Of a stretch of 64,000 bases of DNA, positions 46,722-58,400 are shown in pieces. Position 1 is the stretch's first letter; every line of letters begins with the position of its first letter. This DNA is from Salvia splendens (lineage: Eukaryota > Streptophyta > Magnoliopsida > Lamiales > Lamiaceae). A model generated the notes under the pieces. The model was given only the letters and a program-made list of their open reading frames with translations, did no database searches and had not been told where the DNA came from. The position numbers were made by a program, and so were the translations under genes. The stretch is taken from contig NC_056040.1 of NCBI RefSeq assembly GCF_004379255.2, positions 6,304,257 to 6,368,256 of the forward strand. The letters run 5' to 3'.

Positions 46722-47144
46722 CATTTTTTTAAGTGATTAGTATTTGATAAAAATGAGTTATTCTAAACATTTATTTTTGGCAAATACATATTACTCTTAT
46801 TGTCTATGTTTATCACCCTCGATTACTTTAAAATCAACACAAACTTTAAAAAGTAACTATAATTATAACAAAACCATTAAATGAAATATACTTAAATTCA
46901 TAATTAATCTTATTCCACAATACTATAATTAATTTCTGAAGTTAATAAAAATTATGAAGTTTGATTCCATTGAAACAAAATCAAAAGCATTTCCTCTTTT
47001 AAATAAAATTCCCACAACAGTGTAAAAAAAATAATGCGAAATATCTTATAAATGCATTAATATGACACAAAAACTTGTGTGAGTCTATTTAAGCATTGAA
47101 ATAGATAAAACATCGGTGACTCCAAAAATTGTTAGATTCCATTT

Positions 47145-49214
47145 ATTCTGATTTAATACTACTTCATTTTAAATGGAGCTTGGCCAAGTCAAAGCTATTA
47201 TACAAATGAAATTATTTGAGAAATGTTTGTAACAAAAGAAGTTTATGCGAATTGTCTATCAAATTCGTAAAATAATTCCAATTAACTTCTTTAATTAATT
47301 CTTTTATAAGAGTAATATGTATTTGCCAAAAATAAATGTTTAGAATAACTCATTTTTATCAAATACTAATCACTTAAAAAAATGCGCCGTTGCCGGGGAT
47401 CAAACCCGGGTCACCCGCGTGACAGGCAGGAATACTAACCAGTGTGACGCACAAGGGTTATGCGTCATTAGGGTAAGACGCATAACCCTTATGTGTCGTT
47501 GAACGACGCATAACCCTTGTGCGCCATTAACCAAAGACGCATAAGGGTTGTGCGTTTTATTCTGATTTAATACTACTTCATTTTAAATGGAGCTTGGCCA
47601 AGTCAAAGCCATTATACAAATGAAATTATTTGAGAAATGTTTGTAACAAAAGAAGTTTATGCGAAGTGTCTATCAAATTCGTAAAATAATTCCAATTAAC
47701 TTCTTTAATTAATTCTTTTATAAGAGTAATATGTATTTGCCAAAAATAAATGTTTAGAATAACTCATTTTTATCAAATACTAATCACTTAAAAAAATGCG
47801 CCGTTGCCGGGGATCGAACCCGGGTCACCCGCGTGACAGGCAGGAATACTAACCAGTGTGACGCACAAGGGTTATGCGTCATTAGGGTAAGACGCATAAC
47901 CCTTATGTGTCGTTGAACGACGCATAACCCTTGTGCGCCATTAACCAAAGACGCATAAGGGTTGTGTTTTTTATTCTGATTTAATACTAATTCATTTTAA
48001 ATGGAGCTTGGCCAAGTCAAAGCCATTATACAAATGAAATTATTTGAGAAATGTTTGTAACAAAAGAAGTTTATGCGAAGTGTCTATCAAATTCGTAAAA
48101 TAATTCCAATTAACTTCTTTAATTAATTCTTTTATAAGAGTAATATGTATTTGCCAAAAATAAATGTTTAGAATAACTCATTTTTATCAAATACTAATCA
48201 CTTAAAAAAATGCGCCGTTGCCGGGGATCAAACCCGGGTCACCCGCGTGACAGGCAGGAATACTAACCAGTGTGACGCACAAGGGTTATGCGTCATTAGG
48301 GTAAGACGCATAACCCTTATGTGTCGTTGAACGACGCATAACCCTTGTGCGCCATTAACCAAAGACGCATAAGGGTTGTGCGTTTTATTCTGATTTAATA
48401 CTACTTCATTTTAAATGGAGCTTGGCCAAGTCAAAGCCATTATACAAATGAAATTATTTGAGAAATGTTTGTAACAAAAGAAGTTTATGCGAAGTGTCTA
48501 TCAAATTCGTAAAATAATTCCAATTAACTTCTTTAATTAATTCTTTTATAAGAGTAATATGTATTTGCCAAAAATAAATGTTTAGAATAACTCATTTTTA
48601 TCAAATACTAATCACTTAAAAAAATGCGCCGTTGCCGGGGATCGAACCCGGGTCACCCGCGTGACAGGCAGGAATACTAACCAGTGTGACGCACAAGGGT
48701 TATGCATCATTAGGGTAAGACGCATAACCCTTATGTGTCGTTGAACGACGCATAACCCTTGTGCGCCATTAACCAAAGACGCATAAGGGTTGTGTTTTTT
48801 ATTCTGATTTAATACTAATTCATTTTAAATGGAGCTTGGCCAAGTCAAAGCCATTATACAAATGAAATTATTTGAGAAATGTTTGTAACAAAAGAAGTTT
48901 ATGCGAAGTGTCTATCAAATTCGTAAAATAATTCCAATTAACTTCTTTAATTAATTCTTTTATAAGAGTAATATGTATTTGCCAAAAATAAATGTTTAGA
49001 ATAACTCATTTTTATCAAATACTAATCACTTAAAAAAATGCGCCGTTACCGGGGATCGAACCCGGGTCACCCGCGTGACAGGCATGAATACTAACCAGTG
49101 TGACGCACAAGGGTTATGCGTCATTAGGGTAAGACGCATAACCCTTATGCGTCGTTGAACGACGCATAACCCTTGTGCGCCATTAACCAAAGACGCATAA
49201 GGGTTGTGCGTTTC
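47145..49214. repeat. five exact-length 414-bp tandem units
   Basis: ATTCTGATTTAATACT begins each unit at 47145, 47559, 47973, 48387 and 48801, exactly 414 bp apart. Each unit contains an AT-rich part, a tRNA-Asp-like segment on the minus strand and GACGCATAACCCTT palindromes. Units 1 and 3 share GGGGATCAAACCC, while units 2 and 4 share GGGGATCGAACCC; the ATTCTG junctions after units 1 and 3 read GTGCGTTTT and those after units 2 and 4 GTGTTTTTT. A dimer of 828 bp was thus duplicated. The fifth unit grades into the right terminal arm. Confidence 0.93.
47385..49097 (-). repeat. five tRNA-Asp(GTC)-like 3' segments, one per 414-bp unit
   Basis: The segments lie at 47385-47441, 47799-47855, 48213-48269, 48627-48683 and 49041-49097 on the minus strand. 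Each has TGGTTAGTATTC, CCTGTCACGCGGGTGACC and CCCCGGCAACGGCG (one ends CCCCGGTAACGGCG), then CATTTTTTT. The B box is intact (GGGTTCGATCC) in units 2, 4 and 5 and has C to T (GGGTTTGATCC) in units 1 and 3. The 5' third of the tRNA is missing in all. Confidence 0.75.
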
Positions 49215-49683
49215 ATTAATAACGACGCATAACCCTTATGCGTCACTCTCTCTTCCGGAATAAATCTAATCTCCTTCATTAAAATGGAATTTCATTATTC
49301 GGCTAGAACAAAAGTAGAAAGACCTCGGCTAAATTACTAAAGCTGTCTTTTTTCATCTCTAAAATTCAACCCAAGTCCAAATATTTTTTATATTTCTAAT
49401 TGATATGCAGTTCAATATTTCTAATGCTCAATGCATTGACCACATTGAAAACACTAAATTTATCTTTTTTTTCATATTTAAAATACTGTCTTTGCGTCAT
49501 TTTCATTCCACAACAAAAATTTAAATGTATGAGAATATTAAAAACGATACAAGATTTTTGTTATTAATGATGTCACGTGTTTGAAAGTTGATTAACACAA
49601 ATAAAATTGATTCAAAAAATTCATGTATTTTACTATATTTTCCTATTTTTCCTAAAAAAAAATCAACAAACTTTTTTAACATG

Positions 49684-49870
49684 TACTCACTCCATCCCAA
49701 AAGGAATATGCATTTTGGATTCGGCATGAGTTTTAATACAAAATTGATAAAGTAAGAGAAAGAATAGAGTGAAAAAGTAAGGTATTGTTAGTGGAGAATG
49801 AGTTTCGGCTCATTAGAGAAAAAAGGGTTTTCAAAATTAAAAAGTGCATATACTTTTAGGACTGGATTAA
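49684..49870. mobile_element. degraded Stowaway-type MITE
   Basis: TACTCACTCCATCCCAAAAG followed by GAATATGC at the left is answered by GCATATACTTTTAGGACTGG at the right. The ends are diverged from the usual CTCCCTCCGTCC. Limits are approximate. Confidence 0.6.
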
Positions 49871-50034
49871 AAAAGAAAGAATGCGTTGGAGAGTAATATT
49901 TATTTTTCCATATGAAGAAAAGTACAATAAGTATCTTCAATAAAAAAGTTCCCTTTGATCTGTTAAAATCAAACACCTTAAAAAAATGCCCCTGAACTGC
50001 AATCTCACTCGACACCGGCAGCTCCGTATGTTAC

Positions 50035-50222
50035 ACTTTTCTTTTCTGTTTGTTTCATAAAAGATGTCATATTTCCTTTCTTTTTCATTTGTTCCCTCTC
50101 ACATCAATATAAAATATAAATATATTATTTTTTCTTTTCAACTAATGACCTAAAATACAAAATAACCTCTTCTAAAATCTTGTGTCAATCTCCAAATCAT
50201 CATCTATTATGGAACAGGGAGT
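50035..50222. mobile_element. possible Stowaway-type MITE remnant
   Basis: The right end TCTATTATGGAACAGGGAGTAC is an inverse Stowaway end. The left end (TGTTTCATAAAAGATG) is only loosely similar to its inverse. Limits are approximate. Confidence 0.4.
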
Positions 50223-50346
50223 ACTACTAGTCTACTACTAGATTTTAATACAACCGTCCACATGTGATCCTAACTCCTCGCCCCGACGTGGACCCCATCC
50301 AAAGCGCTCTTAGTGGGAGGACCAGTACACCTCATACCGAATCTAA

Positions 50347-51421
50347 GGGCACCCGCAACGCTGTGCCGTTGCGGTTCCTATGCCGTTCCGGCGGAACGGT
50401 TCCGCGGCGGCACGCGTTGCGGGGTGCGTTCCGTCGCCGTTCCGTGCCGTCGCCGTTCCTATGCCGTTCCGCGTTCCGTTCCGGAGGAACGCGGAACGGA
50501 ACGTTCCGCCACGCGCCGAGGCGACGTGGCGGCCTCCCATTCGACGCGTGCAGCCCACTCGCTGCCCCGCGAGTGGGCTTCGTCCGGTGACGCAATAATT
50601 AATTTTTTTTAAAAAAATTCGAATTTAATAAAAAAAAAAAAAAAAATTGCAACGGTAATGAGACCGTTTTTTTTTATATCCGTTTTTTTATTTTTTTTTT
50701 TTATTTTTATTTTATTTATTTACTCTATAAATACTCCTATTTCATACTCCAATCACAAACACACATCTATTCCTCTCTATTTCCACCCCAATTTTCATCT
50801 CAAATCAACTATATTTTCCTTCTCCCAAATTTAATCAAACTAATGGATCCTTATGAACAAATACGTGCATAATCTTGCACAACATGATTGTCCAAGACGA
50901 AGGACCCGAGGCGGGAAATTGGTTCGACGACGAATCCCCCGGAAGCTCAACCGCAAGTAGTCCGCCTCGAAGTGGAGCGCATCCGTCTATACAAGAACGG
51001 TTATCTATTCGTGCAAGGACACGCGACTCTAGTGCCCACACCCAACTCCAACATGATCTAATTGAGCACATTTGGGCAAATTTTGACGGATGAAATTATT
51101 AAAATTGTGTACTTTTATTTTTTTAGGATTTTAATTGTGTGCTTTTTATTTTTTACGTTTAAGTTGTAATTTTTTTTAATGTTGTGTGTTTTTTTAATAA
51201 AGTGTGTTTGTTTTTTAATGTGTGTTTATTTAAATTGAATTGGGTTGGAAATAAAAAAAAATGAAATTGAATGAATAGTAATTTAAGGAACGGTTAAGGA
51301 ACGGTGGGTTGCAGGTTCCGTTCCTTAGTTAAGGAATGGAGTAAAAAAGTACAGTGGGGCCCTCAAATAGTGGTTTAAGGAACGGTATAGGAACGGTATA
51401 GGAACAGCGTTGTGGATGGCC
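50347..51421 (+). mobile_element. PIF/Harbinger internal-deletion derivative
   Basis: The ends GGGCACCCGCAACG and the inverse of GGCCATCCACAACG are flanked by TAA (50344-50346 and 51422-51424). The interior starts a transposase (MDPYEQ at 50842) and after a few codons jumps to the C-terminal part (HNMIVQDEGPEAGNWFDDE … LIEHIWANFDG, ending at 51093). Most of the DDE domain is thus deleted. GC-rich subterminal blocks contain many TTCCGTTCC words on both strands. Length 1075 bp. Confidence 0.9.
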
Positions 51422-51424
51422 TAA

Positions 51425-54400
51425 CAGCTTCGGTACCGAACCAGAATTTGAAAAATTCGAACGTTAGTTCCAGAAATACATGGCACACAAATGACGAAAA
51501 ACACCCTCGGGTTTAAATAGTTGCCAGTAAGCCAACGACCTTATATTAATTTTTGAGGCAGCTCTTGAATAATAAGATGCCGTCTTAAATAAATAGCACA
51601 ATTTAATAACGTTGTTTCTCATAAATTTAATGTTTTGATTTTGAGATTGTTATTTTTGACTTTAAAAAAATGGAATGCATTCAATACCATATTCAAATTG
51701 AGATATAGTGGTTGTACATCAATAATATCCACAACTATGTTATAAAATTTATTATAGAAACCAACATATATTAGTCTCTAAAGTCCTTTACAGTAATGTA
51801 TCAAAATTATTTAGAATAATTATCATAATACCATTTATTTTATCAAATGTTCAAAAAAGATACTTAAAAATTCATTAGGCAATTTTTGTACTATAATTTA
51901 ATAATAGTGGTAAATATAGTTTTAAAACTCGGAGTTACATGTGTTTTCATAAATTGATCAATGTGGAAAAATATATATAAAATACAAGTGAAAAGTAGCT
52001 TATGTTATAAGAAAAGGAAAAATATCAAATTACAACCCACCGAGCATATCGCCAACTTCTATAAAAATAAGTTCTATCAGTCCTGTTCGATTTAGCTTAT
52101 TTCTTATCATCATGGTTATTTATGAGATTAAGATTGTAATGTAAATATGTGTGACCTATATAGTAAATACAACGTAATATAATTATTCATAAAAGAAAAA
52201 TGCTAGATGTAATGAAATATTATGAAAAAAGTCAATTTGAGTTGTGATAAAACATAAACTCTTGGAGCCTTATGTTTAAAATCTTTAATTGTGGCTTTGG
52301 CTCAAAGAAATGAAAAGGGGTTGGTAAAAAGATTGATACTTGGGATTGAATCTCATAGTTTGTTGTCTTGTAATAAATTCTTTGTATAGTTTTGACACCA
52401 GATTTGAAGTTAACCGCTTTCAACTACAAACAATTTCAAGATTATGACATTTCTCCAACCAATTGCGGCCTACTTTTCTTTCAAAATTCAAATTTTGATT
52501 TTTTTTAACGTTTGTGTGTTGCTATCTAGCTAGTTATATTTTATTTAATTCTGGATAAAATAATGTTTATTTCTTTTGTCGTTGAATAAATTTTGAATTG
52601 GAATTATAAATTACTATGCCCCTAATATATAGACAGGATATCCACAATTGTGTTTTCAAATATTTGAAATTCAATTTGATCCATTATTATTTTTTCATAC
52701 AAGAATATACAAATTCTTGAATGCCACTATCGCAATCTCTGTAGACTGTAATTATAAGTGCTCGATAATTATGGGAGCATTTTATTCGATAATAAATTTG
52801 TAGAAAAAGATTAAGTATATTAGTAACCAATACACAAGTAAAATAATATTGTTCGTGTGTAACTCACACGATATTACAATAGTTTAGGACTAATTGTGGG
52901 AAATAAAATAGTAGTATTAATATCGACTTTGTAATAACAACACAACTATTTTATATTGTAACACCTCTAATTGTTGCATATTGATTTTAAATTCCCGAGT
53001 TTCTTTTCTTTTTTATCAATTGATTAACATTAATATATAAGTATTTGGGAGCGCTACTTCCACCCAATATCAAATTAATGAAATTAGGGTGACATGTACA
53101 TTACCCAATCCATTCAAGATAAGTATTTAGGTGCTTATTATATAATACTATAAGTTATAACCAAATGTTACATCTTGGAAGCAAAGCAACAATTTATTCC
53201 AGATAATCGAATATGAATATGTGGTCAAAGGTAATAGAGTATTCTTATTTTGAACATTTGAAGTGGACATTATCCAATAACCGAATTTAATTTAATATTA
53301 TATCCGCTCGAGCATTGCTAGACGCAGGAATATAATTTGGAGAGCTAAAATTTAAAATAAAATCGATTACAAAGGATAATAAAGAATTATTAAAAAAATA
53401 ACACTATGAAATTATGAGATAGGTAAAATATATGTGATGCTCCACAATTCCACCCCTCCATAATGTGATTTATATAATAACATGACAATACGAAAAGACA
53501 ATAATTCTATCTGTATTTAACATTTATTACATATGTTCATATCTATCCCATATTTGATCTACAATTATCCACATATGTTCATAACTATAATTATTTACTT
53601 AATGATGCTTCCTTCAAGAGAAATTAACAAGCTAGCACTGATATGATTATCAACAAAGGTTCACATTAATATTAGTAACATATTTTAATGAGTGATTGGA
53701 ATTAGATTTTAGGAGGGTGGGGGGGGGGGGGGGGGTCCCAAAATTATTTTTCTTTTTGAAACGATGGCAAACAATGTTGTTTTAAGAGATTTATTTAAAA
53801 ACTATTTTGTGAAATTAAAAATTTTACATCTCATTAAGGTAAAACCATTTTCTCTCTCGCATTTGTTCTCTTTAGGTTGCTAAATTTTTTTTTTTCAAAT
53901 TTTCACCCAATATATTTGCCACCCTCAAAATTATGTTTTGGATCCACTGACATTGAAGGTAAGAATTTGTGATATATTGCAAAAGAAATGGATAAAACAA
54001 TTTATAAGACCAACAATTAATTAATTATAATGATGGGCAAATGCGTCAAAACCTAGTGTTGGACCTGCTTTACTCAAATTTGAATGTAAGAACCACTACT
54101 GCTTAGACTACGAATCAAGTAAGTGACAAATGAATCCCCACCTTCCATAATTTCTGCAATAAATTAATTTCTCAAACAATAATTCAAATATTGGCTAATC
54201 ATTGCTTCGTAAAAATGAATTGTGCCATCACAGTTTATTTTTGCACATGCACAACATTTCCATCTAAATCGAATATATACATCTCTTATGTATTTGTGCA
54301 ATTTGCAAACTATTATATCGACAAATTTACTCAAACGTTAAAACACATTAAAAGTGCAAAATAGGTGACATGTCGACTAATAAAAATTTCCAACTACTAA

Positions 54401-55120
54401 TATTAAGAGGTGCAATGAACTGCTCTAATAAAAAAAATAGAAGTGCAATGAACCAAAGTTTATTTTACTAATTTTGTCACAAATTTGTAACAATGAAATG
54501 ATACTCTCGTCTATCAGTGAAGAAATACAATATTAAATCGGAAAACCATCACAATTAGTAATAAATTGCACGTTTAAAATATTAAATCACGTGTGCATTA
54601 TCTCCCATAATACATCACAAGTTCAAAGTATACCAAAATTCCATTGTGTTACCTTTTTCATATCCATTATTTCATCGTGCATAGAGATAATAATGAAAAA
54701 GTTATGCTACATTTTTCCATCTCAAACACTGCCAATTTCCCTTTTAAATTATAAACTTAATTTCACATAGTTCTTTGTACATGGATTGGATGCTAAGTTG
54801 CTAACATCGTTAATACTAGAATTCAATCTTTAAGGAAAATGAATTAATAGAAATCAAAGCATAAAATGCTTAATTTGTAGATTCAATGTTTTGCCTTCAC
54901 TATATTCAATATTCATAAATACAAATTTATTAGGAGTATCTGACTAATCATTTTTCCTATTATTGTAAAAACAATTACTGAAAAGTTCAAAGGTGGGAAA
55001 TAGAAATACAGTACATTTAGCGGTTGGACTCCGAAGCTGCAGATTCGGAGTGAGGCTCGTGAACGTGGCAAAACTATATTCAAAAAGTGATGCACACTCA
55101 TATACTCGTTACCGGTTACA
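51425..55120. other. 3.7-kb AT-rich intergenic stretch; no gene recognised
   Basis: No long open frame and no clear transposon ends were seen. A 17-base G run lies at 53719-53735. The DNA immediately before 55121 is probably kinesin promoter. Confidence 0.5.
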
Positions 55121-55121
55121 G

Positions 55122-55128
55122 TATAAAG
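55122..55128 (+). promoter_or_regulatory. TATA box of the kinesin gene
   Basis: TATAAAG stands 300 bp before the kinesin start codon, and a GA-rich leader follows at 55155-55165. Two short upstream frames (ATG at 55260, 7 codons, and at 55358, 8 codons, stops included) lie in the presumed leader. Transcript start not verified. Confidence 0.45.
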
Positions 55129-55427
55129 CAGAGAATGAGCTTTTAAAGTTTTGGAGAGAGAGAGAGTGAAGCAGAGGAAGGAAGCTACGACCGATTGCCT
55201 AATCACAACTCCGGTGTTGTTGTAGAGTGAGATAAAAGCTACCGATTAATCTTCTCTGTATGTGTGCGTTGTTGAACTGATTGATCACTCGCCGCTTCTA
55301 TTTGCTCCGTCGCTCTCCGATAATTAATAGTCTACGAATCTCAGTTGATTTGATTGTGGATGTTTTGGTTCGTGTTGAATTGAGAATCGAGGTTTTTGTG
55401 GCTCGCTTGTATTTGAAGGGATTGAGA

Positions 55428-58400
55428 ATGGCAGCGGTTGAAGGCTATTCGTTCTCCGTTGCATCAGTTGTGGAGGATGTTCTGCAGCAACACGAGAATC
55501 GATCTCGTAATCTCGATTTTGATGCTCGTAGGGCAGAAGAAGCCGGTAATTCTGAGTTTTTCCAGTTTCCTTCTGTAATTTTGATAAAATTTATCCTCTT
55601 CTTAGTTGTTTATTTTAATTGCTAGTACTCTATTTTTTTGGTTGTTTCTGTTATTATTACTCTTCATATCTTTGATGGAGGGTAGAATCTCAGATTATGA
55701 GGTAAACTTTATGTGCAGCGATAAGAAGATATGAAGCTGCTGCGTGGCTAAGAAAAGTGGTTGGAGTAGTTGGTGCAAGGGATTTACCTGCAGAGCCTTC
55801 CGAGGAAGAGTTTAGACTCGGATTAAGAAGTGGGATAATTCTCTGCAATGTACTCAATAAAATTCAACAAGGAGCTGTGCTAAAGGTGAATTTGATATAT
55901 ATATATTTAAGAACAATTGTCTCTTTCCTCCAACAGTCGGCCATGCCAATGAATTTTCCTCTGAGTAGAAGGTCTTGATTCATTTGTTTCAGGTAGTCGA
56001 AAGTCCATGTGACGCTGCACTTATAGCCGATGGTGCTGCATTGTCAGCTTATCAGTACTTTGAGAATGTGAGGAATTTTCTTGTTGCCGTGCAAGAAAGG
56101 GGGATACCGACTTTCGAGGCATCTGATCTGGAGCAGGTACTTGCATTTATGCTATGTGATATATAATCTGAGCTCTCTATCGTTTTATAGAAATTGATTT
56201 GAGAATAGGACTAATTTATCATTGCTGATTGTTATTCTCAGGGAGGAAAATCTTCGAGGATTGTGAATTGTGTTTTAGCTCTCAAGTCCTACTATGAATG
56301 GAAACAGTCCGGAGGAAATGGGATTTGGAAATTTGGCGGAAATGTTAAGCCGACTACATCTGGTAAACAGTTTGTTCGCAAAAATTCTGAGCCATTCATG
56401 AGTTCTCTGTCACGGAGCTCATCTGCAAGTGAGAAATCACTAAATGGTGTCTGTATAGACAACAAAGATACTAACAAAGTGGTAAGTCCGGTTTATTGAA
56501 GTGAGCATTAAGTCTTACTTAGTAACAGTGAAGTATAGAGTTGTAAGACTGTTTTATCTTCATTTCAGCAGCCTAGTTCCAGTTCATCGTTGAGTAAGCT
56601 TGTTCGTGCAATTCTTTTAGATAAGAAGCCTGAAGAAGTCCCAAGTGTAAGTTGTGAATGAACTAGGTTCAATATATGTGCACACATTAGTATTGTTTCA
56701 TTTGTTTTTCTTGATTTCTAGTCTACAAATATGTTGTGACAGTCCTTCATTTTAAGGTGACTTATCCTCTGTTTTGCAGCTTGTTGAATCTGTATTGAGT
56801 AAGGTCATGGAGGAGTTTGAACACCATGTTTCAGGCCAAAATGGATTGGTTAGTATTTGTTTGTGAATGATCATCACAATGCTATTTATGTTTTTACAAA
56901 GTGATACTAAGAATTCTTTTAAAACTCCATTGCATTATATCGTATCTGTTTGTTCTTGTAACAGAAGAAGGATAATTTCAGAGGCTCGAATATTTATGAT
57001 AGTAACAAATCCACAAAGCCGCCTCCATCCAATGTTCAGGTAATCATTGATTCGTAACATTTGTTTCTTATAGAGAAGAATAAATTACAAGATGATCAAC
57101 TTCTCTTTTCTTCATGCGTTTATATTTCCTTAACTAACAAGTTCATCATGTCTTTCCAAAATGCTTGAACAGAAGAATGCTGCAATCTCAAATGAAGATT
57201 TGGAGAAAAATAGAAATTGTGACAATGAATCCCATGGAAGTTTAATGAAGCAGATAATGATTGTTAACCAACAGCATAAAGATATGAAGGTATGGACTGA
57301 TCAAATTAGATATATTCATCTTCAACAATCGAGATATTCTTTCTCATTTTCTCTCATTTGAGCTGATAAGGTTTTGATATGTATTATTTGTTCCAGGAGC
57401 TAAAGCAAACTCTTTCTACTACAAAAGCTGGTGTGCAATTCATGCAAATGAAATTCAACGAGGATGTTCAAAATCTTGGTAGGCATTCACATATTATATA
57501 TAATTAGTGGTGAATGAATGAAAGTGCTCCAATGGGGGTGTTGTAATGATAAAAAATGAAGTTCCGTTTTTTCACTTTGACTGAGAATTAGTATGTTCTT
57601 GACAGGCCTCCATATTAACGGACTAGCATATGCTGCTTCGGGTTATCATAGGGTTCTGGAGGAAAATAGGAAGCTTTATAATCAAGTCCAAGACCTAAAG
57701 GGTAACAAAATTGCTTCTTATTAGTGTATGCCATAGTTTTGTTATCCTTTCGACACTGCTTTATATTAACCTTATGTTTTGGTAATGTATTCAATCAGGA
57801 AGCATAAGGGTCTATTGTCGTGTCCGACCATTCTTGCCGGGACAGAATAATAACATGAGTACTGTTGATCATATTGAGGAAGGAGTTATAACGATAAACA
57901 CTTTAGCAAAGAATGGGAAAGTACGGAAATCCTTTAACTTTAACAAAGTGTTTTGGCCTTCTGCAACGCAAGGTTCGGTCTTAAATTTGTGGTTTTTCAC
58001 CCGGCTACTCTTTGAAGTTTGACAAAGTCTTAACATTTTACTGTTATCTCGATGCAGAGGAGGTGTTTTCAGATACACAACCACTAGTAAGATCGGTTCT
58101 TGATGGTTACAATGTTTGCATTTTCGCCTACGGTCAAACGGGATCAGGGAAAACTTTCACTATGGTTAGATAGCAGCCACCTTTTCTTTCTTCCCACTAG
58201 AGGTGTTCTCACTTGTTCACTGTTTTGAAAGATGAATGGAGTTGTTGATTTGGTTTGTATGTTATTCAGAGCGGACCCAAGGATCTCACAGAGACGAGCC
58301 AAGGGGTGAATTACAGGGCTTTGAGTGATTTATTCATGCTTGCTGAGCAAAGAAAGGATACTTTCTTCTATGACGTGTCTGTTCAGATGATTGAGATTTA

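Larger units (their letters stand above)
46470..49292. mobile_element. foldback element with a satellite-like tandem array and tRNA-like modules
   Basis: The left flank GAATTCCATTTTAACGAAGA is matched in inverse at 49292, and the arms continue inwards through GAGTGACGCA, a series of GACGCATAACCCTT/AAGGGTTATGCGTC palindromic words, a tRNA-like segment and a shared AT-rich tail (left arm to about 46799). The right arm has been amplified as five 414-bp units. The outermost limits are approximate and no target duplication was found. No protein-coding frame is present. Confidence 0.7.

Noticed and set aside
47385..49097. Functional tRNA-Asp gene cluster
   Set aside because: The 5' acceptor strand and the first part of the D arm are missing in every copy, so no acceptor stem can form.
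50264..50612. Overlapping 90-110 codon frames on both strands
   Set aside because: They come from the GC-rich subterminal repeats of the Harbinger derivative at 50347-51421.
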